Of a DNA stretch of 64,000 bases, positions 41,144-49,755 are shown piece after piece; position 1 is the stretch's first letter, and the number at the start of each line of letters is the position of its first letter. Below the pieces are notes generated by a model that worked only from the letters and a program-made list of their open reading frames with translations, was not told the DNA's origin and did not search any database. Origin of the DNA: Picocystis sp. L7 (taxonomy: Eukaryota; Chlorophyta; Picocystophyceae; Picocystales; Picocystaceae). Made by a program: the position numbers and the translations under genes. The stretch spans positions 620,001 through 684,000 of the forward strand of contig QXJR01000003.1 in the NCBI GenBank assembly GCA_020975725.1, given 5' to 3'.

Positions 41144-41694
41144 CCTCGATGGTGTGTGTCTTCACCTCTGAAACTCCCTCGACTTCGTCTCGAAGGGGAG
41201 GGATCCCCCATGGGGGTTTCTTCTCTCCAGAAGCCAACGGGAGGTGGTATCGACAGCCATGGGTGCGATGCGAGGTTCAGTTCGCAGACGAACGGGATGC
41301 AGTGGCAGATCTGGGAAGGTGCAGATACGATCAGTGGATGAAATGGATGGTGGATGGATCAAAGGAGGACGTCCACCACCCGAGGACGTTCTCCTTTCAG
41401 CGATGGCCTGGCGGATGGGGCAGCGACCGCCGCGGAGGATGGGATGGGAAGCACATCCCGGAATCTCCAGATTGTGTTGCCCACACGAACAGTCCTTCCT
41501 GTGGACGAGAGACTTCCATGTGCATTCGCATCAGCATCGGATTCAGCTTCACCCCCATCGGAGAAGAAACTCCCCAACGGACTCGTTGGGTCCCCATCCC
41601 CATCGCGGGCGAGGTGGGACGAAAGGAGGACCTCCCTTCTAAGGTCCGGGTTCGAACCGGAAGTCTTCCCTTTTCGACCGAGGGTTGATGGGGG
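41144..41694. promoter_or_regulatory. divergent promoter between adenylate kinase and MRD1/RBM19
   Basis: 551 bp. GGTTCGAACC lies at 41649-41658, 46 bp before the RNA-binding protein ATG. No tRNA fold could be drawn around it, although it resembles a Pol III B box. Confidence 0.45.
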
Positions 41695-44382
41695 ATGGGA
41701 AGGGGGGAGACACCGAAGGAGAAGGAACTCGGCGGCGGGATGGCGCAGCACGATGGAACGTCGCGTCGCGCGCTCCACACGCGCGTGATCGTGAAGAATT
41801 TGCCCAAGTACCTGGACGAAAAACGTATGCGAGAACACTTCGGAGCGATGGGTGAGGTCACGGACGTGAAAATCGTGCGATTGAAGGACGACACCGGCGG
41901 GACCAAATCCAGGCAGTTCGGATTCGTAGGATACAGAACGGACGAAGAAGCTGCCAAGGCGGTCAAGTACTTCCATCGCACCTTCATCGATACCTCCAGG
42001 ATCAACGTGGATTTGGCCAGAAGGGCCGGAGACGCGGAGATTCCAAGGCCTTGGAGTAAGCATTCGGTGGGAAGCTCGGCCTTCGAGAAACGGAATCCCA
42101 CCCAGCGAGAAGAAAGGAGCGGCGTAGAACCTGTGGGACAAGAAGGAGATCAAAGGGGACAGAAAAAGCACAACGTCATCGATCCGAAACTGGAGCAAGA
42201 TCCAGATTTCCAAGAATTCATGCAAGTCATGCAACCCAGGACCACATCGAAACTCTGGGCAAACGATGACACTGCGCCAGGGCGCGAGAATGCTGGGAAG
42301 CGGATGCCAAGGCCGAAAAAAGGCGAATCGAAGAACAACAGAGAGGTTCAACTGGTTGAGTCAAGGGCACCAGGGGGGGCTGGCATGTACTTGAAGAGGA
42401 TGCATGAAAGATTCGTGGATGATGAAGACGAAAACAGTGTAGACAGCAGCGATGGAGAGTATCAAGACATGGACGAGAACGGGACTGATAGCGAAGGTGA
42501 TGCTGATGAAATACAGGAAACTGATCACGCAGTTGTAGATGAAGGTGTTACGGATTTGGATTATCTGCGTTCAAGAATGAAAAAGGCCATTGGGGAGGAC
42601 GAACAACTTCATGAGGACCCAGAGGCAATTGTGGAGGAAGAACTTCCTGCCGAATCTGGCCATGATACCCGGAGCTCTAGTTCTGAGGAAACTAGTCATG
42701 GAAACAGCGTGGAAAACGAGGAAGGGGATGTGGAGGGAGATACTCAGGCTACTGGTGGAGGAGCATCGGAATCTCCGGACAACGAAATCGAACCTGAAAG
42801 GCTATTTATAAAGAACATTCCATACACTACAACAGAAGCAGAGCTTGCAGAAGTTTTTTCCGAATTTGGAGAACTAGAAACAGTCCATATTGTACAAGAC
42901 AAAATGGCACGGAGATCCAAGGGTATTGCGTACGTGAGTTACGCTGTTCCAGAAGACTCCCGCAGCGCCAAAGAAGAAATGAACGGAAACATATTTCAAG
43001 GCCGTATCATTCATGTGCAATTTGCGCTGGCACCACCCTCAGCCAAAGCTTCCGCCGAGGGGAAGAATGATAGATCAACTTCTTACAAGTCAGAAAAGGA
43101 GGCTGAGAAAAAAGCAAAAGCAGGCACCGACTTTGTTGCCTGGAATTCGTTGTTCATTAGGCAAGATACTGCTGCAAGCGTGGCGGCTGCCCAACAAGGT
43201 ATAAGCAAATCTGAATTATTAGACCCTTCTGCTGGAGACCTTCCGGTAAGGCAGGCATTGGCAGAGACTGCAGTAATTGCTGATACCAAACGTCACCTTG
43301 GTCTTGCCGGTGTCAACGTTCCAAGCCTAGAGAACTTTGCTGCTGCTGCTGGTGCAGGTGGGGGCAAAAGGGCCGGTCGAAGTACAACAGCACTGCTTCT
43401 CAAAAATCTTCCCTTTTCTGCCGGAGAGGAGGACATCTTGCCCATATTGAACAAATTTGGAGGAGTGGCCAGAGTCGTGATCCCTCCCACTAATGCGCTG
43501 GCTATTGTGGAGTACTTGGAGCCAAGCGAGGCAAGGGCAGCATTCAAGGGGCTGGCTTACAAGCGCTTTAAGGATGCTCCTTTATATGTGGAGTGGGCAC
43601 CAGAAGATGTATTTTCTACTCCAGCCCCAACTCAGCAGCAACTTCCTGAAACAGCTGTCCAGACTCCTGGAGGCGCGGCAGTTGCTGCTGCAGCAGCAAG
43701 GAGGGCAGCTGAAGTAGCTGGTTTAGACGATGAAACTTCAACTACGGTGTTTGTCAAGAACCTCATGTTTGGCACAGGCGACGAGAAGCTAAAAGAGCAC
43801 TTCGCAACTGGGAAAGTTGGCACTTCTCTACGCGCAGCACGAGTTGCCCGGCGACAGGGCAAGAACGGGAAAATGTTGTCGCAGGGATATGGCTTTTTGG
43901 AGTATGCAACACAGGAAGATGCTGCTAGAGCAATAAAGGAGATGCAAGGAACTGTTTTAGATGGGCACAAGCTAGAGCTGCACTTTTCTGCAAAGGGTAG
44001 AGAGGAGGGTATGTCTGGTAATAGGTCGAAGGTATCCTTGAACTCACCAAAGATTATCATTCGCAATCTGGCGTTTGAAGCCAACAAGAAGGAACTCTAT
44101 CAATTGCTTACGCCGTTTAGTCAAGTAAAAAGCATCCGTCTTCCGAAAAAGTTCGACGGCGGGCACCGGGGTTTTGCCTTTGTTGAGTTCTCAACCAAGC
44201 AGGAAGCCTCAACTGCCATGGAAGCGCTTGGAAGGAGCCACTTTTACGGGCGGCACCTGGTAATCGAAAGGGCTAAGGAGGACGACACTTTGGAAGAGAT
44301 CCGAAAGCGTACGGCCAAGCAGTTTGAGGCGGGCGCCGGAATGGTTCAATCCAAGAAGCTGAAATTTCTACAAGAGCTGTGA
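41695..44382 (+). CDS. MRD1: MRD1/RBM19, multi-RRM pre-rRNA processing factor
   Basis: An 895-residue protein with five recognisable RRMs: about 29-107 (VIVKNLPKYLDE), 368-445 (LFIKNIPYTTTE), 563-635 (LLLKNLPFSAGE), 682-765 (VFVKNLMFGTGD) and 785-860 (IIIRNLAFEANK). An acidic, low-complexity region separates RRM1 and RRM2. The arrangement matches yeast Mrd1 (five RRMs) and animal RBM19 (six), nucleolar factors needed to release 18S rRNA from the 90S particle. The C-terminus ends in a short basic helix. ATG at 41695 or 41740. RRM4 has a long loop with RAARVARRQGKNGK. Confidence 0.92.
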   Translation: MGRGETPKEKELGGGMAQHDGTSRRALHTRVIVKNLPKYLDEKRMREHFGAMGEVTDVKIVRLKDDTGGTKSRQFGFVGYRTDEEAAKAVKYFHRTFIDTSRINVDLARRAGDAEIPRPWSKHSVGSSAFEKRNPTQREERSGVEPVGQEGDQRGQKKHNVIDPKLEQDPDFQEFMQVMQPRTTSKLWANDDTAPGRENAGKRMPRPKKGESKNNREVQLVESRAPGGAGMYLKRMHERFVDDEDENSVDSSDGEYQDMDENGTDSEGDADEIQETDHAVVDEGVTDLDYLRSRMKKAIGEDEQLHEDPEAIVEEELPAESGHDTRSSSSEETSHGNSVENEEGDVEGDTQATGGGASESPDNEIEPERLFIKNIPYTTTEAELAEVFSEFGELETVHIVQDKMARRSKGIAYVSYAVPEDSRSAKEEMNGNIFQGRIIHVQFALAPPSAKASAEGKNDRSTSYKSEKEAEKKAKAGTDFVAWNSLFIRQDTAASVAAAQQGISKSELLDPSAGDLPVRQALAETAVIADTKRHLGLAGVNVPSLENFAAAAGAGGGKRAGRSTTALLLKNLPFSAGEEDILPILNKFGGVARVVIPPTNALAIVEYLEPSEARAAFKGLAYKRFKDAPLYVEWAPEDVFSTPAPTQQQLPETAVQTPGGAAVAAAAARRAAEVAGLDDETSTTVFVKNLMFGTGDEKLKEHFATGKVGTSLRAARVARRQGKNGKMLSQGYGFLEYATQEDAARAIKEMQGTVLDGHKLELHFSAKGREEGMSGNRSKVSLNSPKIIIRNLAFEANKKELYQLLTPFSQVKSIRLPKKFDGGHRGFAFVEFSTKQEASTAMEALGRSHFYGRHLVIERAKEDDTLEEIRKRTAKQFEAGAGMVQSKKLKFLQEL

Positions 44383-44661
44383 CCTTGTTACATCCACGCC
44401 TTTTTGTGGAGTGACCGAAATAAGGATTCGAAGCCGGCAAATCCATCTGTTTATCTCCACCTCTATCCAAAGACCATCCTCGGATTGTTTCCGCCGCCTT
44501 ATTCTCTCCAGTTGTGCGGTAGCTTCGCCGGCCAATGCAGCTGTCCTACCAACCACATTTATCCGATCCAGCCTTCTTTCCTCGAGATCTTCTCGTCTCT
44601 CGTGGACCGACTGTCCTTCCGATGATGGACAGGAGATGGATGACCCATCCCTCACCCTCAT
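44368..44661 (-). CDS. possible small helical protein, uncertain
   Basis: A 97-codon minus-strand frame from an ATG at 44661. Residues 20-70 have helical, heptad-like spacing (RLDRINVVGRTAALAGEATA) faintly reminiscent of SNARE or coiled-coil proteins, but no membrane anchor follows. It overlaps the last bases of the MRD1/RBM19 gene tail to tail and lies in the leader region of GluRS. It may be a real small gene, one exon of a spliced gene, or chance. Confidence 0.25.
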   Translation of the reverse strand: MRVRDGSSISCPSSEGQSVHERREDLEERRLDRINVVGRTAALAGEATAQLERIRRRKQSEDGLWIEVEINRWICRLRILISVTPQKGVDVTRSQLL

Positions 44662-44936
44662 CGACGAGATCCTCTTTCGGCTGCCCTCGAATCCGGTGTA
44701 TCTGCACCACGAGGGTGCATCTGTCGGAACCCTGGGGCAGCCATCCCGGTGCATCTGCATTCTGTGGGTGCATCTGCCCCTCCAGGTGGCGGGTCCACGC
44801 CATTCCATCGTCGACGGCATCGGCGCATCACGCCACGCCAACTGCATCGCTTCGAAACCGTTCCATCGAATCGGAAGAGGGTGCAGAGGATTGGAAACGA
44901 AAGAGAAACGATCGGTCGATCGATAGGCGATCGAAA
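44383..44936. promoter_or_regulatory. spacer between MRD1/RBM19 and GluRS
   Basis: 554 bp holding the 3' end of the upstream gene, the uncertain minus-strand frame above, and the GluRS promoter, which ends in a run of CGATCGAT-type repeats just before the ATG (about 44910-44936). Confidence 0.4.
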
Positions 44937-46562
44937 ATGGCCTGCAACTTCGCATCGGCGGCGCTGCGACGCGGTGCCAGGAGAGGAGCGGCCAGAGTCA
45001 GGTGTGCGACCACGTCGGACGTGGCGGCGCGAGAAGCCTCCAGCCGCGTCCAAGGAGATTCCGATGCACGCGTTAGGTTTGCACCCTCTCCCACTGGACA
45101 GCTGCACGTCGGAGGTGCACGCACCGCCCTCTTCAACTGGCTCTTCGCACGGCAGTGTGGTGGAAAGTTCGTCGTGCGCGTCGAAGACACGGATGCAGCC
45201 AGGTCCACGAAGGAGTCGGAGGATGCCATGGTGAGAGACCTGCAGTGGTTAGGATTGGACTGGGACGAAGGACCAGAACGAGGTGGTGAGCGAGGACCCT
45301 ACCGGCAGTCGGAACGGAAGGAAATCTATCGGAAGTATGTGGACGAACTCGTGGAACAGGGACTCGCCTATCCTTGCTTCTGCACCGACGAAGAGCTGGA
45401 GGCAATGAAGAAAGAAGCGGAGGACAAGAAGTTGCCACCAGTGTACAACGGAAAGTGGGCCAACGCATCCCAAGAACAAGTCGAAGAAATGATGAGCGCA
45501 GGAGTCCCATACTGCTATCGATTCCGCGTCCCAACAGACAGGGTGGTGGAAATCGACGACGTTGTCCGTGGAAAAGTCAGCTGGAATACCAACACACTGG
45601 GAGATTTTGTCGTCCTCAGGAGCAATGGCCTGCCGGTGTACAATTTCTGTGTGGCAATCGATGATGGATTGATGGGTATATCACATGTGGTGCGGGCTGA
45701 AGAACATCTGCCCAACACGCTGCGTCAAGTCCTGATTTACGAGGCACTCGGCATGCACCCACCAGTTTTTGCACATGTTTCACTGATTCTTGCCCCCGAC
45801 CGTTCGAAATTGTCCAAGAGACACGGGGCAACCTCTGTGGGCCAATTCAGGGAGATGGGATACCTCCCAGACGCTCTCGTCAACTACTTGGCGTTGTTAG
45901 GTTGGAATGATGGCACAGAAAAAGAGATATTCACCCTTCCCGAGTTGGTGGAGAGCTTTTCCCTGGACAGGGTCACGAAAAGTGCGGCTGTTTTTGATAT
46001 AGAAAAGTTGAAGTGGATGAACGGTCAACATCTTCGGGCCCTGCCAGAGGGAACGATCACGGAGCTCATTGGTAAAGATTTAGTCGCGGCTGGGATCGCA
46101 AAGGATGCCGATGGGCAGTTTTGCAGGGATGCTTCGTTGCTGCTCCAGAACAGCTGCGATTTGGTAGCTGATTCTCGGGAGCAACTGCAAACCATCTTGC
46201 AATACGACTTCTTGTCCACCGTTGCTTCAGAAGAGGCTGCTAAAATCTTGGAGGATGATTTCAAGCAAGTCGCCGAGGCGGTGATATCTGCATACGAAAG
46301 CAAGGAACTACAAGCTGCTTTGGAGAATGGCGAGGGCGGTTGGAAATCGTGGGTGAAAGCCAACGGCAAGGCATTGAATCGCAAGGGTAAGCGCCTATTC
46401 ATGCCCCTGCGCATCGCCTTGACAGGGTGCATGCAGGGTCCCGATGTTGGGGCTCAGCTCATGCTGATTAGCAATGCGAAGGGGGCAGTTACGGACGGCA
46501 TCGAAGTGGTCGATCTGGATGAACGCATCCATATTCTTCGAGAATGGACGAACACGGCGTGA
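44937..46562 (+). CDS. EARS2: organellar glutamyl-tRNA synthetase
   Basis: A 541-residue class I synthetase of the bacterial GltX type. Residues 1-40 are Ala/Arg-rich, typical of dual plastid/mitochondrial targeting. The HIGH-like motif is in FAPSPTGQLHVGGARTALFNW and the KMSKS-like motif in RSKLSKRHGA. VRVEDTD, NFCVAIDD and ISHVVRAEEHLPNT are conserved elements. It charges organellar tRNA-Glu, and in plastids also supplies Glu-tRNA for tetrapyrrole synthesis. The last third is the helical anticodon-binding domain. ATG at 44937 is the natural start of the targeting sequence. Confidence 0.94.
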   Translation: MACNFASAALRRGARRGAARVRCATTSDVAAREASSRVQGDSDARVRFAPSPTGQLHVGGARTALFNWLFARQCGGKFVVRVEDTDAARSTKESEDAMVRDLQWLGLDWDEGPERGGERGPYRQSERKEIYRKYVDELVEQGLAYPCFCTDEELEAMKKEAEDKKLPPVYNGKWANASQEQVEEMMSAGVPYCYRFRVPTDRVVEIDDVVRGKVSWNTNTLGDFVVLRSNGLPVYNFCVAIDDGLMGISHVVRAEEHLPNTLRQVLIYEALGMHPPVFAHVSLILAPDRSKLSKRHGATSVGQFREMGYLPDALVNYLALLGWNDGTEKEIFTLPELVESFSLDRVTKSAAVFDIEKLKWMNGQHLRALPEGTITELIGKDLVAAGIAKDADGQFCRDASLLLQNSCDLVADSREQLQTILQYDFLSTVASEEAAKILEDDFKQVAEAVISAYESKELQAALENGEGGWKSWVKANGKALNRKGKRLFMPLRIALTGCMQGPDVGAQLMLISNAKGAVTDGIEVVDLDERIHILREWTNTA

Positions 46563-46935
46563 TTTCCGTGGTAAGAGCAGCTCTTCGACTAGTCTTCCCA
46601 AGGTTCCTCGAACCTGAAGGTACGGTCTTTCGATGTCTTCTTCCCATCCTTGCTCGGCGCATGTCGAAGAAGGCAGGTCCCGAGGCCTCTTCCCATCTCT
46701 TCTCTCCCACCTCGTGCAACGGACCTGCACTCCCAAGCTCTTCCTCTTGCTTGTTCTGTTTTGTCCATTGCCACAGGCTTTTCTCCTGGAACCAAGGTTC
46801 GGGGTGCTTCTCGAACCTTGCCCAGTTGCCCGATCGACGTCCGGATTGCCGTACAGAAGACGTACGGGGACGTACGCAAGCGTCGGCAAAGGCCATTCCC
46901 ATCCGCGTCGGAACACGTGCACAAGCGCACGCGAG
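46563..46935. promoter_or_regulatory. spacer between GluRS and Aha1-N gene
   Basis: 373 bp with no supported gene, containing repeated TTCGAACC/GGTTCGAG-type pieces (near 46610 and 46795-46815) like other 5' regions in the window. Confidence 0.4.
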
Positions 46936-47530
46936 ATGGCACGTTGGGGCCAAGGAGATCCAAGGTGGCTCGTGCAGCACCGCGAGGACGGAACGAACAT
47001 CAACGGATGGCACTGGGAGGAGCGAAACATGCTGCCTTGGACGAGAGAAAGGCTCCAGCACCTGTTCCAGGAAGCACCCGTCGCCACCGAGTGCGGAGAA
47101 GGAACCGTCAAACTGCTCCGCGTCAAAGATGTGTCTGGAGAGGTGCGTCACGTGGGCGACAGTCGAACCGAGGCAAACCGGAAAGAAATGGAAGCCAGGC
47201 TGACGAATGGTGTTCCTCTTCTCGCGTCTTTTGGGTGCACTGAGGTAGGCAGCGTTGACGAAGCGGAAAGGGAACAAGAAGTTTGCCTTTTACGACCTGA
47301 AACTCATCCTAGAATGGGAAGCCGAGGATGCGGCAACCGGCGACCAAGTGAAAGGTACTTGCACTGTCTCCGAATTCACGACTGGGCATGACGAAGACGA
47401 CGTCGAGTTCGAAGTGAAAGCTGAAGGCGAAGGAGAAGCCAAAGAAAGAATGACGAAGACCGTATCCCGCACCCGTGCTGCAGTGTACGACAAACTTAGA
47501 TCATTCGCGCAGGAGCTGGAGAAACAATGA
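46936..47530 (+). CDS. Aha1 N-terminal domain Hsp90 co-chaperone, Hch1-like (one intron)
   Basis: Two exons: 46936-47142 and 47249-47530, 162 residues. The intron 47143-47248 (106 nt) begins GTGCGT and ends GGTAG; phase 0. Exon 1 has the Aha1 opening MARWGQGDPRWLV and NINGWHWEERN; exon 2 continues with RKGNKKFAFYDLKLILEWEA and ends at a helix SFAQELEKQ. This is the Hsp90-middle-domain-binding part that stimulates ATPase. The C-terminal AHSA1 domain of full Aha1 (about 350 residues) is absent, so the layout equals yeast Hch1. Cytosolic location is inferred. AATAAA at 47564-47569. Confidence 0.85.
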
Positions 47531-47710
47531 CAGGACTTTCAACTTTCTGTTGCCGCGACATCCAATAAACTCGACCACCGAACTGCAAGTGGGAGGATCT
47601 CTTCAATAGCTTTGCCGGGGCACAGATGGGCGTATACGCATTGGATCATTTCTCTAACTCGTAGGCTGTAGTTGATCGCAATGGAATGAAAAAAATGGGC
47701 GTTTTTAGCC

Positions 47711-47716
47711 TTTATT
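47711..47716 (-). terminator. AATAAA overlapping the NDUFA8 stop codon
   Basis: On the minus strand AATAAA contains the TAA stop of the NDUFA8 gene; probable polyadenylation signal by position. Confidence 0.45.
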
Positions 47717-48263
47717 CCGGGCACTTCTCCTCCAGCAGCGCCTGTTCCTTCCTGCACTTTTCTAAATTGTTGCTGTGCATGCGAGAATCCGTGTGCGCCG
47801 TTTGATTTTCAGGTCAGATATTCCGTTTCTCATTCGGATCGCCGCTCGATCTAACAGCAGGCCCCGCAATCGTGTCCTTGGGCTCACCTGTGGTAGTCCA
47901 TGCACTTTACATAATTGTTGAACTCTTCCGGTGCTTCTGAGTGCAATCGTTTCAGCCTGCGCGACGTTCGCTCGTCCTCCGACAGTCAGATTGTTTGCCA
48001 TGCAAAAGGCGACCTTTCCATCCCAATCGACCTCCTGAATCGTGCTCTTCCACTCGTCATGTGGGTTTCGAAGACGGCGTCTCGTACAGTTTGAGCAGGC
48101 ATTCGGTGACGGCCTCTCCTTCTTTGAGGCAAGCGCTGGGGTTGAGATCGCGCGCCTTGCAGTCCATGAATGCCTTGTTGGCTTCCTTGCAGGACCTCGC
48201 GATGTACTTGGACGCACTCATGAGCACGGCTCCCTTGGGTGGTGCGGCTTCTGCTTCGGCCAT
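47712..48263 (-). CDS. NDUFA8: complex I subunit NDUFA8, twin-CHCH protein (two introns)
   Basis: Three exons: 48263-48088, 47956-47888, 47772-47712, giving 101 residues. Introns 48087-47957 (131 nt, GTACGA..CGCAG) and 47887-47773 (115 nt, GTGAGC..CACAG) are both phase 2. The spliced protein runs SAVLM-like GAVLMSASKYIARSC, MDCKARDLNPSACLKEG, TECLLKLLKRLH, NNYVKCMDYHSNN and KCRKEQALLEEKCPE, matching plant NDUFA8 nearly position by position (plant length about 106). NDUFA8 is an intermembrane-space subunit of complex I stabilised by disulphides. Pairs one and two (C-x9-C) are intact; in the third pair the first Cys is Ala. The intron model rests on frame changes plus this alignment. Confidence 0.85.
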
Positions 48264-48360
48264 CTCGCCTCGGTGTTCTTGTCCACGAAGACGTTGGTCC
48301 GATGAAGAGGGTGTGTCCAGTCCCTTCCATTCCCTTCGATCGGGGCAAGGTGGGTCCCTG

Positions 48361-49145
48361 CACCCCACCGCCACTTCGGGGGAGCGTGAGTCCTCTGGCT
48401 TTTTCTTCACATCAGGCCTGTTCCCCCTTCTTTTTTGTGGTGTTTCTGGGTGATTCGACGAGGAGAATCCGAATCTGAGCTTGGTTGGTCCTGGATCGTT
48501 CGTCTTTCCGGTGAACTCGGCGCGGCTGGCTCGGGGGTGTTCCAAAATTCACCCTTTTTGGGGCGTTTTGGCCAGGCGGTTGAACATGCGCTTCATGGCA
48601 CCAGGAGCATCGACTCTCGATGTGCTTTTTCTCATGAAGGTGTCCTATCTCTCCGTCTTTCCTCTCCTAAAGTTTGGCGGTCCGGTTCCTCGTGGATGCC
48701 TGGCTGCCGTTGGGAAGGTGCGAAGAAGCGGTGCCGTTTGGGCTTCCCACCACCTGCCGGTGGTTTTTCGCCTCTAGAAATCGCGCCAGGCAGAATTTGG
48801 CCGTTTCGAGAGCACCGTTCAAAAGATCGCGCCGAGATCTATCCAACGAGCCATCGTTTGTTGGATTTCAACCGATATTCGAAGAGATACGCGCATCGAA
48901 AGAAAGGAGAACCCGCCAGGGGAAACGAGGCAGGATCCAGGACCCAAAGACCCTGGGACGTACGCGGGCCTCCCGGCGCTTGCACGGGCCGAACCAGGCC
49001 GGGATCCATCGATCAAAACCGTGCAAAACAAAGTGCTCTACAACTTCGATTGGAACGGCAACGTCCGGAAAGGCCCTCCCGAGGCTCCACGGATCCCGCA
49101 GCGACACCCCCTCTCTCCCTATGAAGAAAAAGTGGCGGTGGGGTG
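48361..49145. repeat. 785-bp module, left copy
   Basis: Terminal inverted repeats of 16 bp; the right end extends to the 20-bp AAGTGGCGGTGGGGTGGGTA (49130-49149), mirrored at 51178-51197. The inside has no family-bearing reading frame; open frames are identical in both copies only because the DNA is. The left edge lies 97 bp upstream of the NDUFA8 start codon, so this copy occupies its promoter. Confidence 0.85.
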
Positions 49146-49755
49146 GGTAAGGGCTTGCTGCCGAGGCCACCGCGGACGTATGGCGCCTTGGATGGCTACG
49201 AAACTCTGGGAGACCTATGAAGTGAGCTAGAGGAATACTGTACCGGATGGGTAGCTCCTGAAACGCTGTGGTGGCTGAGAAAGGACGACCACAGTTTGGT
49301 GCTGAAAACAGGCCGAAACTCAGTGATTCAGGCCTGTCCTCCAGGGAGAGGCTTTTCGGCATACCGTACGAACCACGACGTTTTTGGCCACAAAAACTGG
49401 AGGGTAGTTGAATCACATGTCAGGAGTAGTGCTCACGGAGTTTGGTTACGATCCGCTTTCGCAAGGATCCCCGAGAGCCTGGGGAGGGAAGCCTGGGGGT
49501 GTGTCTTGAGAGGTCCCATGAGTCCCATCAACGGGGCCGAGCCCCAGGCTGGCCTTCTCAAGCCGTTTCAGCTGCATGCAAGCGTTCACAGGGGCTCCAT
49601 TAGTTGATTTGAGCTACGTGGAGCAGCTACAAGTCCGTAGGAGCCCAACACACGACTCCATGGGGGTGACTGGTTTTGAGCGAGAAACGGAAGGAAAAAC
49701 AGACAGAAACTGTCAAGTCAAATTACAAGACAAGCCATTTTCTCATGGGAGGCAA
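49146..49755. other. non-coding flank of the transposase gene
   Basis: 610 bp downstream of the transposase stop. No gene seen. I looked for terminal inverted repeats matching 50998-51181 and found none convincing. Confidence 0.4.

Noticed and set aside
41640-41665. Possible tRNA gene from a GGTTCGAACC B-box-like sequence
   Set aside because: No acceptor, D or anticodon stem can be formed at the right distances; the same holds for the copies near 56898, 57367 and 61593.
47762-48217. Minus-strand 151-codon frame as a separate protein
   Set aside because: It is a mixture of NDUFA8 intron and out-of-frame exon sequence.
48435-49124. 229-codon open frame repeated identically at 51256-51945
   Set aside because: It lies inside the duplicated 785-bp module; identity is due to DNA duplication, it lacks an ATG start, and its composition shows no protein domain.
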